DNA of 64,000 nucleotides from Mycolicibacter heraklionensis (GTDB lineage: Bacteria; Actinomycetota; Actinomycetes; Mycobacteriales; Mycobacteriaceae), in NCBI RefSeq assembly GCF_001021505.1, contig NZ_LDPO01000001.1, positions 124,001 to 188,000 on the forward strand, written 5' to 3'. This document shows, piece by piece, positions 50,687-59,797 of this stretch. The notes beneath the pieces are model-generated. The model did not search any database and had not been told where the DNA came from. It worked only from the letters and a program-made list of their open reading frames with translations. Position numbers and translations under genes: made by a program. Numbering within the stretch: the first letter of the stretch is position 1; the number at the start of each line of letters is the position of its first letter.

Positions 50687-51886
50687 TCAGACGTCGGCGG
50701 CCTGCCGGATCAGGTCAATCAGCGTCGGAACCAACGCCACCACATGGTCGTAGTGGTCGCGCCAGTCCACCTGGGCGAGGCCGAGGTAGTCCTGTCCGGC
50801 TAGCTCCAGCAGAACACGGTCCTGTCCGGTCAGTCTGGGTGCGACACGTTGCGCGGCAACGTCCTTGGCGACAATCTTCCCGGTCTCGATCGTGACCAGG
50901 ATGCGAGCCAAGGTCAGTAGGAAGAACCGCTCCTCGCCCGCCGGGTCGTCCATGAGCTCGGGCAGCAAGGCGAGCTGGGCACTCCGCAGCAGATCCGGCG
51001 GCACCGAAGCGACGAGATCTTCGAGCGGCTGACCAAGCAACACCCGATGCGCGCTCTGGGCGGTGGCCAGCAGCACGGCTACGTCGGGGTCGGAAACCGC
51101 AGGCGGGACATGGCCGTCCAGCAGCTCCGCGCGCAGCCATTCGCCGAATTGAAAGTCGCGGCGGGGTGTCTGCGGCAACGGATCAACGTCGGTCACGACC
51201 AGGCTGGTCAGTTCCAACGGCCGACGATCGGCGACATCGGGGAATTCGGCAGCATGCCCGCGCCACCCGGACGCACGCAGCAGCACGGAGACCAGCGACG
51301 CCCGCTCGGACTCGGACAACGTCGCGCGGGTGAGGACCAACAGATCGACGTCGCTGTCTTGCCGCAGCCCGGAGCTTGCCGCCGAACCGTAGAGATAGGC
51401 CCCTACCAGCTCACCCGGCCGGTGCTCGTCCAGATAGCGCAGCACCGGCGTGAGCAGTGCGTCCATGTGCAGCAATGGGTATGGCCGGCCCGCGTCGTCA
51501 CGCTCACTGCGACCGGTGACGACGAAACCGCGCCGAACGTAGAACCCGACCGCCTGCCCGTTCTGCTCATTGACGTCGACCAAGCAGACCTGCTGCTTGG
51601 CCATCGCGTGTTCGAGTAGAGCTGTCCCGACGCCATGGCCGCGGGCATCGGCGTGGACAAACAACATCTCCAGGTGCTCGCCCGCTGTGCCGGCGAAACC
51701 CACCGGCTCACCGTCTATCTCCGCGACCGTGAGACGAACCCCGGGAAAGTAGTTGTCCGCCAGCTGGCTTTCGATGGCCGCGCGGTCGGCTTCTGTCAGA
51801 AAGTCGTGCGTTGCGTCGACGGCGCTGCGCCAGATCGCCACCAGCCGGGGATATTCGGCCGGGCCGACGCAGTCACGAATCCGCAC
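50687..51886 (-). CDS. GNAT acetyltransferase fused to AadA-type aminoglycoside nucleotidyltransferase
   Basis: This is a 399-residue fusion. Residues 1-143 form a GNAT domain with the CoA loop ARGHGVGTAL (81-90) and VNEQNGQAVGFYVRRGF. Residues 150-399 form an ANT(3'')/ANT(9)-type domain: GSAASSGLRQDSDVDLLVL (167-185) with metal Asp residues D179 and D181, the catalytic Glu E225 in PLELTSLVV, then FQFGEWLRAELLDG, RILVTIETGKIVAKDVAAQR and LAGQDYLGLAQ, as in streptomycin/spectinomycin adenylyltransferases. Both active sites look whole. The order GNAT-AadA in one chain is unusual. The substrates are not known. Confidence 0.85.
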   Translation of the reverse strand: MRIRDCVGPAEYPRLVAIWRSAVDATHDFLTEADRAAIESQLADNYFPGVRLTVAEIDGEPVGFAGTAGEHLEMLFVHADARGHGVGTALLEHAMAKQQVCLVDVNEQNGQAVGFYVRRGFVVTGRSERDDAGRPYPLLHMDALLTPVLRYLDEHRPGELVGAYLYGSAASSGLRQDSDVDLLVLTRATLSESERASLVSVLLRASGWRGHAAEFPDVADRRPLELTSLVVTDVDPLPQTPRRDFQFGEWLRAELLDGHVPPAVSDPDVAVLLATAQSAHRVLLGQPLEDLVASVPPDLLRSAQLALLPELMDDPAGEERFFLLTLARILVTIETGKIVAKDVAAQRVAPRLTGQDRVLLELAGQDYLGLAQVDWRDHYDHVVALVPTLIDLIRQAADV

Positions 51887-51896
51887 CGCGGTCAGG

Positions 51897-52289
51897 CTAC
51901 CGGGTCAGTGCAGCCGAAAGCGCTTTGGTATCAGGAAGAATGATCTCTTCAACGACCTTGCCCCACACGATGCGCCCGAAATAGACGCCGCGGTAGACGA
52001 GCCGGCCGTCTTGTTCGGTGTGGTAGCGAGTCGCCACCCGTGTCGACCAAGGGCCGCCTTCGACGAGCGTCTCGTCGACCACGAACCGTAGGTTCGGCAA
52101 CCGGGCCAGCAGCTGATCGCGCAGCCAATTGCGCACCGTCTCAGCCCCGCGAAGGTCGGCGGACAATTCGTGGTCACCGAGGAACACGAAGTGGATGTCA
52201 TCGGCCAGCGGAGTTTCGTCGAACCGCTGCTCGGACAGTCGTTGCCACCCGGCCGCAGCCTGCTTGCGTACCAACCAGCGATAGATCAT
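51897..52289 (-). CDS. SnoaL-like/NTF2-fold protein
   Basis: This is a 130-residue protein: MIYRWLVRKQAAAGWQRLSE, FDETPLADDIHFVFLGDHEL and GRLVYRGVYFGRIVWGKVVE. The cone-like alpha+beta fold with a helix-first start and paired strands is typical of SnoaL-like ketosteroid isomerase-fold proteins. No catalytic pair can be named. ATG 52289 precedes the first helix; the longer frame upstream is antisense. It sits just after the GNAT-AadA gene (10 bp) and could be co-transcribed. Confidence 0.7.
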   Translation of the reverse strand: MIYRWLVRKQAAAGWQRLSEQRFDETPLADDIHFVFLGDHELSADLRGAETVRNWLRDQLLARLPNLRFVVDETLVEGGPWSTRVATRYHTEQDGRLVYRGVYFGRIVWGKVVEEIILPDTKALSAALTR

Positions 52290-52361
52290 CGTGCGAGCGT
52301 ATGCCGCCAATGGAGCCGTGGCGCAGGAACAGCCGATGCTCCAATCGATACCCTCGACCCA

Positions 52362-52738
52362 ATGGACGCGATCGACGACGAGGCCCGTTCTTTCACGGCA
52401 CCAAGGCCGAACTGGTGGTTGGGGACCCACTCACCACCGGCTTTTGCTCCAACTACCGACCCGAGATCGTGATGAACCGCATCTACTTCACCGCGCTGGT
52501 CAGCGGTGGCACGCCGCGGGTGTATCGCGTGGAACCCACCGGTGAGTGCGAGAACGATCCCAACGTCACCGACAAGAAGTTCCCCGGCAATCCGACCCGC
52601 TCCTACCGCAGCAGCGAGCCGCTGCGCGTCGTCGAAGAGATCCACGATTGGCCGCGACTGACGCCCGAGGCGCTTCAGGAATGGCGCGACCGGTTGGCGG
52701 CGATGCGAGCCGAGGGGATCGACGTAATCATCAACTGA
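52362..52738 (+). pseudogene. arr: Second arr copy, frameshifted and internally deleted
   Basis: ATG 52362 aligns with the arr start, but one base is missing around codon 7 (GACGAGGCCCG against GACGAAGGCCCG), so the frame from this start reads MDAIDDEARSFTAP and is wrong. In the other frame the protein FFHGTKAELVVGDPLTTG and DPNVTDKKFPGNPTRSYR is readable to the normal stop, but 11 codons matching GLAAELAAGDG of the first copy are gone. Catalytic H, Y and D triplets persist in that frame. No start codon with an RBS lies in it nearby, so it is probably not expressed. Confidence 0.72.
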
Positions 52739-52986
52739 GCGATGCTCCCGAAGACTCCGCTGCCGGCAACTACCCGCTGATGAACGGCGACACCGCCGGC
52801 GGCCACTGCCCGGTACGGGACGATGGTGCGCTCGATGGACAGCCGCACGGTGTCGATCAGCCCGGTCACCTGGCGCCGCCTGGCACGAAGCTTGATCAGG
52901 TAGTGGCCTCCGATGCACGCCGCGGCCACCACCACGACAATCCACAGCACCGCCGCGACCAGATAGATCGCCTCAACCACCGACAT
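52675..52986 (-). CDS. Small membrane protein (103 aa), copy 2
   Basis: The protein reads MSVVEAIYLVAAVLWIVVVV, AAACIGGHYLIKLRARRRQV and TGLIDTVRLSIERTIVPYRA, with a tail ending ARIAANRSRHS. It is colinear with copy 1 (47395-47706), of equal length and without frame damage, although its partner arr is broken. The preserved reading frame suggests the protein is selected for, or that the duplication is recent. Confidence 0.55.
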   Translation of the reverse strand: MSVVEAIYLVAAVLWIVVVVAAACIGGHYLIKLRARRRQVTGLIDTVRLSIERTIVPYRAVAAGGVAVHQRVVAGSGVFGSIAQLMITSIPSARIAANRSRHS

Positions 52987-53098
52987 GAGGAAGAGCCTCC
53001 CCTATCGCCGTCGCGGTGAGGTCACCGCCGAGACACACGTCGGCGACTTCTCAGCGGCCTCACGCTCCTCGGCGAAGGGACCGCGGTGTTCTCGAGCG

Positions 53099-54172
53099 TC
53101 ACACGTTGAACCGGAACTCCACCACGTCCCCATCGGCCATGACGTAGTCCTTGCCCTCCATGCGCACCTTGCCGGCGGCCTTGGCGGCGGCCATCGACCC
53201 GGCCTCGACCAGGTCGTCGTAGGAGACCACCTCGGCCTTGATGAAGCCCTTCTCGAAGTCGGTGTGGATCACCCCCGCCGCCTTGGGTGCGGTGTCGCCC
53301 TGGTGGATGGTCCAGGCTCGCGCCTCCTTGGGCCCGGCGGTCAGGTAGGTCTGCAACTTCAGGGTGTGAAAACCGGCCCGTGCCAACGCATCCAGGCCGC
53401 GCTCGCTCTGCCCGATCGACTCCAGCAATTCCATCGCCGACTCGTCGTCGAGCTCGGCGAGCTCGGCTTCGATCTTGGCGTCCAAAAACACCGCGTCGGC
53501 CGGGGCCACCAGCTCCCGCAGCGAGGCGACCCGTGCGGCATCGGTGAGCACCGACTCGTCGGCGTTGAACACATACAGGAACGGTTTGGTGGTCAGCAGG
53601 TTCAGCTCGCGCAGCGGCGCGGTGTCCACCCCGGCGGCGAACAGGGTCTTGCCGGTGTCGAGGATCGCCGCGGCGGCCACCGCGGCCTCGTGCACGGGCT
53701 TGCGGTCTTTGTTGTTGCGGGCTTCCTTTTCCAGCCGAGGGATCGCCTTCTCCAGGGTCTGCATGTCGGCCAGGATCAGCTCGGTGGCGATCACCTCGAT
53801 GTCGGCTTCGGGATCGACCTTGCCGTCCACGTGCACCACGTCGTCGTCGGCGAAGACCCGCACCACCTGGCAGATGGCGTCGCACTCGCGGATGTTGGCC
53901 AGGAACTTGTTGCCCAGGCCGGCGCCCTCCGAGGCACCCTTGACGATGCCGGCGATGTCGACGAACGTCACCGGCGCGGGCAGGATCCGCTCGGATCCGA
54001 AGATCTCGGCCAGCTTGGCCAGCCGGGGGTCGGGCAGCGGCACCACGCCCTCGTTCGGCTCGATCGTCGCGAACGGGTAGTTGGCGGCCAACACATCGTT
54101 GTGTGTCAGCGCGTTGAACAGGGTCGACTTACCAACGTTGGGCAACCCCACGATTCCCAGGCTCAGGCTCAC
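53099..54172 (-). CDS. ychF: YchF: redox/stress-linked Obg-like ATPase
   Basis: This is a 357-residue TRAFAC P-loop protein that binds ATP rather than GTP. Walker A GLPNVGKST is at residues 8-16, the G3 DIAGIVKGAS region at about 72-81 and NADES at the altered G4 position, with a C-terminal TGS domain (KAAGVIHTDFEKGFIKAEVV). The length is standard. ATG 54172 faces the divergent DUF6542-like gene. Rv1112 is the counterpart. It associates with ribosomes and modulates stress responses. Confidence 0.96.
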   Translation of the reverse strand: MSLSLGIVGLPNVGKSTLFNALTHNDVLAANYPFATIEPNEGVVPLPDPRLAKLAEIFGSERILPAPVTFVDIAGIVKGASEGAGLGNKFLANIRECDAICQVVRVFADDDVVHVDGKVDPEADIEVIATELILADMQTLEKAIPRLEKEARNNKDRKPVHEAAVAAAAILDTGKTLFAAGVDTAPLRELNLLTTKPFLYVFNADESVLTDAARVASLRELVAPADAVFLDAKIEAELAELDDESAMELLESIGQSERGLDALARAGFHTLKLQTYLTAGPKEARAWTIHQGDTAPKAAGVIHTDFEKGFIKAEVVSYDDLVEAGSMAAAKAAGKVRMEGKDYVMADGDVVEFRFNV

Positions 54173-54243
54173 AGGGAGCCAAGTCTAAAGCCCGGGGCGT
54201 GCCGCCGTGCGCCCCCGCCGCCGCCAGCCGGTACCGTCAGTGT

Positions 54244-55365
54244 GTGGCAGTAGCGCGGGAGAAGTCGGCAGTGGCAGCTGACCACCGTTCGATTTTGCCG
54301 AGCATCGCCGGTTTGCCGTGGTGGAGCGCCGTGGCGGTGGCGGTGGTCGCGACCGCGATCGGAGTGGCGTTCGACGCCGGCTCCGGAGACAAAGAACTGA
54401 CCATCGTCTTCTCCACGCTCTACGCGATGGGGTGTATCGCCGCGGTGCTCATGGTGCAGCAATCGGCGGTGTTCACCACGGTGGTTCAGCCGCCCTTGAT
54501 CCTGTTCGTCAGCGTGCCCAGCGCGTACTGGATGTTGCGCGGCGGCGGCTTTCCCGGCCTCAAGGCCATCGTCATCAACTGCGGCTATCCCCTGATCGAA
54601 CGATTCCCGTTGATGGTGTTCACGGCCGCAGCCGTATTGCTGATCGGGATGGTTCGCTGGTACCTCGGCATGCTGGGCGGAACCGCGAAGCGCACTACCG
54701 AGGACGACGGCACCCCGAAACGGGCCACGCTCAGCGACCGAATCGGCGCCATGCTCACCTCGGCCCTCAACCGCAACCCCGCGCACGCCATCGAGCGGCC
54801 GGCGCCGCGTGAGCAGCGCAAGGGTCAGCGTCCCCGCCGCGCCACCGCGGAGGCCCGTCGGGCCGCGCGGGAGTCCGCCGGGGCCGGGTCGCGGACCCGT
54901 TCCACCGAGCGCCGCGGTGCGGCCAACGGCTCGGCGCCGACGCGTTCGCGGCACGTCCGGCCGGACATGGACGCCCGCGCCGCGGAGCACCCGCGCCCGC
55001 GCCGCCGCCCGACAGCCGACGGACGTGACGAGCCGATGCAGCGCCGCCGGCGCCCGGCCCCCGAGGGGTACGACGAGCGGCAGCCGCGACGCCGGCCGGC
55101 ACCCGACTGGCAAGACGAGCCGCGGCGGCGGCCGCGCCCGCCCCAGGACGCGTCACGCTACCGCCCCACCGAAGCATCCGAATCGCTGCCCCGCCGCCGG
55201 CCGGCGCCGACGGCCGCCGAGGGCCGTGGCAACGGAACCGGCACCCGCCACCCCGTTTCGCAGGTGCGCTACCGCAGGTCCGGCGGCGACGAGGCCGACG
55301 CGCAACCCCGCACTCGCTCGCGTCAACCGCGCGACGAAGCCGACTCCTGGGAGTTCGACATCTAA
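54244..55365 (+). CDS. DUF6542-like membrane protein with long Arg/Pro-rich tail (Rv1111c-like)
   Basis: This is a 373-residue protein. Three membrane helices lie in the first 140 residues ([40 protein letters not shown] and [20 protein letters not shown]). A highly basic, low-complexity tail of about 200 residues follows, built from RRRPAP and DEPRRR-type units and ending DSWEFDI. The tail is likely disordered and may bind RNA, DNA or acidic lipids. GTG 54244 is the first sensible start. The family is known only as an uncharacterised domain in actinobacteria. It ends in a 4-bp overlap with ispH. Confidence 0.75.
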   Translation: MAVAREKSAVAADHRSILPSIAGLPWWSAVAVAVVATAIGVAFDAGSGDKELTIVFSTLYAMGCIAAVLMVQQSAVFTTVVQPPLILFVSVPSAYWMLRGGGFPGLKAIVINCGYPLIERFPLMVFTAAAVLLIGMVRWYLGMLGGTAKRTTEDDGTPKRATLSDRIGAMLTSALNRNPAHAIERPAPREQRKGQRPRRATAEARRAARESAGAGSRTRSTERRGAANGSAPTRSRHVRPDMDARAAEHPRPRRRPTADGRDEPMQRRRRPAPEGYDERQPRRRPAPDWQDEPRRRPRPPQDASRYRPTEASESLPRRRPAPTAAEGRGNGTGTRHPVSQVRYRRSGGDEADAQPRTRSRQPRDEADSWEFDI

Positions 55366-56378
55366 CGGCGACTCGGCCGGATCTCGCGGGGCAGGGCAAA
55401 CACCAAAGTCTCATTGGCGGTGGCCACCGGGAACACCGTGCCGTAGCCGTACTCGGCAAGCCGCTCCAGCACACCGCGAACCAGGATCTCCGGCACCGAC
55501 GCACCGGAGGTGACGCCGATGGTCTGCACCTGGCCGGCTTCGGGAGCCAGCCACGCCGGGTCGATGTCCTCGGCGTAATCGACCAGGTGGGCGGCCGTGG
55601 CACCGGCGCCCAGCGCCACCTCGACCAGTCGGCAGGAGTTCGAGGAGTTGCGCGAGCCCACCACAATCACCAGCTCGCACTCCGGGGCCATCGCCTTGAC
55701 CGCGGTCTGGCGGTTCTGGGTGGCGTAGCAGATGTCGTCGCTGGGCGGGTCCTGCAGATTCGGGAACCGCTCACGCAGCTTGACCACCGTCTGCATCGTC
55801 TCGTCGACGCTGAGCGTGGTCTGCGACAGCCACACCACCTTGTTCTCGTCGCGTACCTGCACCGAGTCCACGGCGTCCAGACCGTCGACCAGCTGCACGT
55901 CGTTGGGGGCCTCGCCGATGATCCCGACGACCTCTTCATGGCCGGCGTGGCCGATCAGCAGGATGTCGTAGCCGTCCCGGGCGAATCGTTTGGCCTCGTT
56001 GTGCACCTTGGTCACCAGCGGGCAGGTCGCGTCGATCACCCGCAAGCTGCGGTCGGCGGCCGATTCGTGCACGGTCGGGGCCACGCCGTGCGCGGAGAAC
56101 ACCACCATCGCGCCTTCGGGAACCTCGTCGGTCTCGTGCACGAAGACCGCACCCTTGTTGGTCAGGGTGTCCACCACATGCTTGTTGTGCACGATCTCGT
56201 GCCGCACGTACACCGGGGCGCCGTGCTTCTCCAGCGCCCGCTCGACCGTCTCGACCGCCCGGTCCACGCCCGCGCAGTAGCCACGTGGCTCCGCCAGCAG
56301 CACCCGCTTGCCGGCGGGGGCGCCGCTCACCTGCGCGGCTGAACTGTAGGCGATCTCCACGTCGACGGTTTGGGGCAT
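55362..56378 (-). CDS. ispH: IspH/LytB: 4-hydroxy-3-methylbut-2-enyl diphosphate reductase
   Basis: This is a 338-residue iron-sulfur enzyme, the last step of the MEP isoprenoid pathway, making IPP and DMAPP. The three cluster cysteines are in [22 protein letters not shown] and [11 protein letters not shown]. The conserved His residues are in HEIVHN, SAHGVAP and GHAGHEE. ATG 56378 (MPQTVDVE) is the chosen start; the frame continues upstream without an RBS. Convergent with the DUF6542-like gene, equal to lytB2 (Rv1110). Confidence 0.97.
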   Translation of the reverse strand: MPQTVDVEIAYSSAAQVSGAPAGKRVLLAEPRGYCAGVDRAVETVERALEKHGAPVYVRHEIVHNKHVVDTLTNKGAVFVHETDEVPEGAMVVFSAHGVAPTVHESAADRSLRVIDATCPLVTKVHNEAKRFARDGYDILLIGHAGHEEVVGIIGEAPNDVQLVDGLDAVDSVQVRDENKVVWLSQTTLSVDETMQTVVKLRERFPNLQDPPSDDICYATQNRQTAVKAMAPECELVIVVGSRNSSNSCRLVEVALGAGATAAHLVDYAEDIDPAWLAPEAGQVQTIGVTSGASVPEILVRGVLERLAEYGYGTVFPVATANETLVFALPREIRPSRR

Positions 56379-56474
56379 GGCAACCAGCGTACGGTCTGCC
56401 GACGCGAGACCGCCAGCTCGCGTCACGCCGGTCAATACTTGGAGATGACCGGCAGGTAAGGCAGGCTGGGGGCC

Positions 56475-57074
56475 ATGGCAACTGCACCCTTTGGAGTCCG
56501 GCTTCTGGTCGGCGCGGCCACCGTCGCGGTCGAGGAGACCCTGAAGCTGCCGCAAACCATCCTGACCTACCCGATGACGCTGGCCAGCCAGGCCGCGCAC
56601 GCGGTGATGCGCTGGCAGCAGGGTGTCGCCGAGCTGGTCAACAAGGGCGACACCACCCTCGAGTCGCTGTTCCCGCCGAAGGACGAGCAGCCGGAGTGGG
56701 CGACCTTCGACGATGATCTCGAAGACGGCGTGGACGGCAGCGCCGCGACTTTCGACGACGACACCGGCCCGCGCACCGAGGGGCGGTTCGCCCTCTATTC
56801 CTTCAGCGAAGACGGAGCCGCCCCGCCGAGCGCACCCGCCGACAACGACGCGCCCGCCGGCCGGAAGGACGCCGCCAACGCAGACGCGCCCACCCCCGAC
56901 CTGGTCGACGAGCTCGACTACGGGTCGTTGACCCTGGCCCAGCTGCGGGCCCGGCTGGCCTCGCTCAGCCTCGATGAGCTGGAGACCCTGCTCGCCTATG
57001 AAGAGGCCACCAAGGCCCGGGCACCGTTCCAGACGTTGCTGGCCAACAGGATCACCCGCACCACCGCCAAGTGA
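56475..57074 (+). CDS. Rv1109c-like, possibly lipid-droplet-associated protein
   Basis: This is a 199-residue protein. The N-terminal amphipathic or hydrophobic region ([40 protein letters not shown]) suits surface attachment to membranes or lipid droplets. An acidic linker follows, and a C-terminal helical hairpin ([20 protein letters not shown]) resembling Rho-N/SAP-type motifs. The N-terminal part resembles small lipid-droplet proteins of Rhodococcus and mycobacteria; this assignment is tentative. The stop overlaps the xseA GTG by 4 bp. Confidence 0.75.
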   Translation: MATAPFGVRLLVGAATVAVEETLKLPQTILTYPMTLASQAAHAVMRWQQGVAELVNKGDTTLESLFPPKDEQPEWATFDDDLEDGVDGSAATFDDDTGPRTEGRFALYSFSEDGAAPPSAPADNDAPAGRKDAANADAPTPDLVDELDYGSLTLAQLRARLASLSLDELETLLAYEEATKARAPFQTLLANRITRTTAK

Positions 57075-58327
57075 CCGCCCCCGCGCCGGGCGAGTCCGCC
57101 GAGAACCCGTTCCCGGTCCGCGCGGTTGCCATCCGGGTCAAGGGCTGGATCGACCGGCTGGGATCGGTGTGGGTGGAGGGCCAGCTCACCCAGATCAATC
57201 TGCGTCCGGGCGTGCGGACGGTGTTCATGGTGCTGCGTGACCCCGCCGCCGACATGTCGCTGACGGTGACGTGCAGCCCCGAACTGGTGGCGTCGGCGCC
57301 GGTCAAGCTGACCGAAGGCACCCAGGTGGTGGTCTGCGGCAAACCCAACTTCTACACCGCCCGGGGCACCTTCTCCCTGCGCCTGAGCGAGATCCGCGCC
57401 GTGGGCATCGGCGAACTACTGGCCCGCATCGAGCGGCTGCGTCGGCTGCTGGACGCCGAGGGGTTGTTCGACCCGCGACTCAAACGGCCGCTCCCGTTCC
57501 TGCCGGGCACGATCGGCCTGATCACCGGGCGCGCCAGCGCCGCCGAGCACGACGTGATGACGGTCGCCGGTGGTCGCTGGCCGGCGGTGCGCTTCGCGGT
57601 GCGCAATACCGCCGTCCAGGGGCCGACCGCCGTCCCCCAGATCGTCGAGGCGCTGCGCGACCTGGACGCCGACCCGGCCGTGGAGGTGATCGTGCTGGCC
57701 CGCGGCGGCGGCAGCGTCGAGGACCTGCTGCCGTTCTCCGACGAAACCCTGTGCCGGGCGATCGCGGCGTGCCGCACCCCGGTGGTCAGCGCGATCGGCC
57801 ACGAACCCGACAGCCCGCTGTGCGATTTGGTCGCTGACCTGCGCGCAGCCACCCCCACCGACGCGGCGAAGAGGATCGTCCCGGACGCCGCCGCCGAACA
57901 GGCGCTGGTCGACGACCTACGCCGGCGCAGCGCGCAGGCCGTACGCAACTGGGTGATACGCGAGGACCGGGTGCTGAAGCAGTTGCGCAGCCGACCGGTG
58001 CTGGCTGACCCGCTGCGCGCGCTGACCGAGCGCGGCGAGGAGGTGCGGCGTGCCCTGGCCGCGGTGCGCCGTGATGTCACTCGGCTGATCACGGTGCAGA
58101 CCGAACGGGTGGGGCACCTGGCGGCGCGGCTGGCTACCCTGGGCCCGGCCGCGACATTGGCGCGCGGCTACGCGGTCGTCCAGACTGTCGGCGCAGCGGG
58201 GCCGCACGTACTGCGGTCGGTCGACGATGCACCGGCCGGCACCCGACTGCGAATCCGGGTGGCCGACGGGGCCGTCGCGGCGACGAGTGAGGGGCGACTT
58301 CTTGAAGGACCCAGCGATGCCAGCTGA
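57071..58327 (+). CDS. xseA: XseA: exodeoxyribonuclease VII large subunit
   Basis: This is a 418-residue subunit of the single-strand exonuclease ExoVII. It has an N-terminal OB-fold ([20 protein letters not shown]) and a catalytic region with [40 protein letters not shown] and [20 protein letters not shown], which carries the conserved Asp and His. A C-terminal coiled coil follows. The start is GTG 57071 in the overlap with the previous gene; xseB overlaps the 3' end by 11 bp. Confidence 0.96.
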   Translation: MTAPAPGESAENPFPVRAVAIRVKGWIDRLGSVWVEGQLTQINLRPGVRTVFMVLRDPAADMSLTVTCSPELVASAPVKLTEGTQVVVCGKPNFYTARGTFSLRLSEIRAVGIGELLARIERLRRLLDAEGLFDPRLKRPLPFLPGTIGLITGRASAAEHDVMTVAGGRWPAVRFAVRNTAVQGPTAVPQIVEALRDLDADPAVEVIVLARGGGSVEDLLPFSDETLCRAIAACRTPVVSAIGHEPDSPLCDLVADLRAATPTDAAKRIVPDAAAEQALVDDLRRRSAQAVRNWVIREDRVLKQLRSRPVLADPLRALTERGEEVRRALAAVRRDVTRLITVQTERVGHLAARLATLGPAATLARGYAVVQTVGAAGPHVLRSVDDAPAGTRLRIRVADGAVAATSEGRLLEGPSDAS

Positions 58328-58559
58328 GCAATCCGATCCGGTGACACCCGTTAGTGAACTCGGCTATGAACAATGCCGTGACGAGCTGATCGACGTGGTG
58401 CAGCGGCTGGAGCAGGGCGGGATGGATCTCGACGCGTCGCTGAGCCTCTGGGAAAGGGGCGAGCAGCTGGCCAAGCGGTGTGAAGAGCACCTGGCCGGCG
58501 CCCGGCGCCGAGTCCAGGAGGCGCTGGATTCCGACCCCGGCGAGAACGGCCGCGCGTGA
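58317..58559 (+). CDS. xseB: XseB: exodeoxyribonuclease VII small subunit
   Basis: This is an 80-residue helical subunit: [40 protein letters not shown] and [18 protein letters not shown]. This is the typical small subunit, several copies of which bind each large subunit. ATG 58317 lies 11 bp inside the xseA end, preserving the known arrangement. It is followed by the steroid dehydrogenase gene after 54 bp. Confidence 0.95.
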   Translation: MPAEQSDPVTPVSELGYEQCRDELIDVVQRLEQGGMDLDASLSLWERGEQLAKRCEEHLAGARRRVQEALDSDPGENGRA

Positions 58560-58583
58560 CTTCCCTCTTTACAAGACCACGGG

Positions 58584-58602
58584 AACTGAAACACGTTCAG
58601 TT
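58584..58602. promoter_or_regulatory. KstR-like inverted repeat upstream of the 3-beta-HSD gene
   Basis: AACTGAAACACGTTCAGTT has 7-bp arms around ACACG. The inner 14 bases (58587-58600) fit TNNAACNNGTTNNA at all fixed positions except the last, which is G instead of A. It ends 11 bp before the ATG. In M. smegmatis the equivalent gene belongs to the KstR regulon as I recall, which supports the reading. Confidence 0.6.
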
Positions 58603-58613
58603 ATGCTCGGCCG

Positions 58614-59723
58614 ATGGGTGATCCATCACTGACTACTGAACTCGGCCGGGTACTGGTCACCGGGGGCTCCGGCTTCGTCGGAACCAATTTCGTCAAGACC
58701 CTGCTGGAACGCGGCTACCAGGTGCGGTCCTTCGACCGCGCGCCGTCTTCCCTGCCCGACCATCCCAACCTGGAGAAGTTGGAAGGCGACATCTGCGATC
58801 CCGAGACGGTGGCCGCGGCGGTCTCCGATATCGACACCGTGTTCCACACCGCCGCGATCATCGATCTGCAGGGCGGTGCGAAAGTCACCGACGAGATCCG
58901 CCGGCGCAGCTTCGCGGTCAACGTCGACGGCACCAAGAACCTGGTTCAGGCCGGGCAGCTGGCCGGGGTGAAGCGGTTCGTCTACACCGCATCCAACAGC
59001 GTCGTGATGGGCGGCAAAGCCATCTCGGGTGGCAACGAAACCATGGCCTACACCACCAAGTTCAACGACCTCTACACCGAGACGAAGGTGGTCGCCGAGA
59101 AGTTCGTGCTGGGCGAAAATGGCGTTGGCGGCATGCTGACCTGTTCCATTCGCCCGTCGGGCATCTGGGGTGACGGTGACCAGACCATGTTCCGCAAGCT
59201 GTTTGAAAGCGTGGTCGCCGGTCACGTCAAAGTTCTCATCGGCAGCAAGCGCGCCAAGCTCGACAACTCCTACGTGCACAACCTGATTCACGGCTTCATC
59301 CTGGCCGCGGAGCACTTGGTGCCGGGCGGGTCGGCCCCCGGCCAGGCCTACTTCATCAACGACGGCGAACCGATCAACATGTTCGAGTTCGCTCGACCGG
59401 TCATGGAGGCATGCGGTGAGCGCTGGCCCCGACTGCGGGTTTCCGGCCGAATGGTGCGTGATGTGATGTTCGCCTGGCAGTGGCTGCACTTCCGGTTCGG
59501 TCTGCCCGAACCGCTGTTGGAACCCGGTGCGGTGGAACGGCTTTACCTGAACAACTATTTCTCGATCGACAAAGCCCACCGCGACCTCGGCTACCGGCCG
59601 CTGTTCACCACCGAGCAGGCGATGGCCGACTGCATGCCGTACTACAAGGAGCTCTTCGCGAAGGTCAAGGCCGAAGCGCATCCGCACCTGGCGACGGTGG
59701 TCGCCGAGCCGCACCCCGAGTAG
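58614..59723 (+). CDS. 3-beta-hydroxysteroid dehydrogenase (cholesterol dehydrogenase, Rv1106c-like)
   Basis: This is a 369-residue extended SDR. The NAD motif VTGGSGFVGTNFVK is at about residues 14-27, the catalytic YTETK at about 154-158 and an SSNS-type segment YTASNSVVMGG is present. It oxidises 3-beta-hydroxysteroids such as cholesterol to 4-en-3-ones, the entry to mycobacterial sterol breakdown. The ATG follows the KstR-like site. Synteny with xseB/xseA agrees with Rv1106c. Parts of the protein (EPGAVERLYLNNYFSIDKAH) are typical of the actinobacterial branch. Confidence 0.92.
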   Translation: MGDPSLTTELGRVLVTGGSGFVGTNFVKTLLERGYQVRSFDRAPSSLPDHPNLEKLEGDICDPETVAAAVSDIDTVFHTAAIIDLQGGAKVTDEIRRRSFAVNVDGTKNLVQAGQLAGVKRFVYTASNSVVMGGKAISGGNETMAYTTKFNDLYTETKVVAEKFVLGENGVGGMLTCSIRPSGIWGDGDQTMFRKLFESVVAGHVKVLIGSKRAKLDNSYVHNLIHGFILAAEHLVPGGSAPGQAYFINDGEPINMFEFARPVMEACGERWPRLRVSGRMVRDVMFAWQWLHFRFGLPEPLLEPGAVERLYLNNYFSIDKAHRDLGYRPLFTTEQAMADCMPYYKELFAKVKAEAHPHLATVVAEPHPE

Positions 59724-59797
59724 TCCGGCATCATTACTGGGAAGTTTCTTTCGGAACGCTGTATCCAGCCACGGGTCTGCGGTGACACGATAACGAC

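Larger units (their letters stand above)
52350..53052. repeat. Direct repeat copy 2 (broken arr plus small membrane gene)
   Basis: This is the same orientation and gene content as 47036-47772, offset by 5280 bp at the right end and 5314 bp at the left. The 34-bp difference is the net loss inside arr. Similarity fades about 65 bp past the small gene (the shared run GAGACACACGTCGG is at 53030-53043). Confidence 0.85.

Noticed and set aside
52362..52738. Second arr copy as a working resistance gene
   Set aside because: One base is lost near the start and 11 codons are missing from the active-site helix, and the intact frame has no nearby start with an RBS.
53022..54172. Second minus-strand frame inside ychF
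   Set aside because: It is an out-of-frame Arg/Gly-rich translation of the ychF gene with no domain content.
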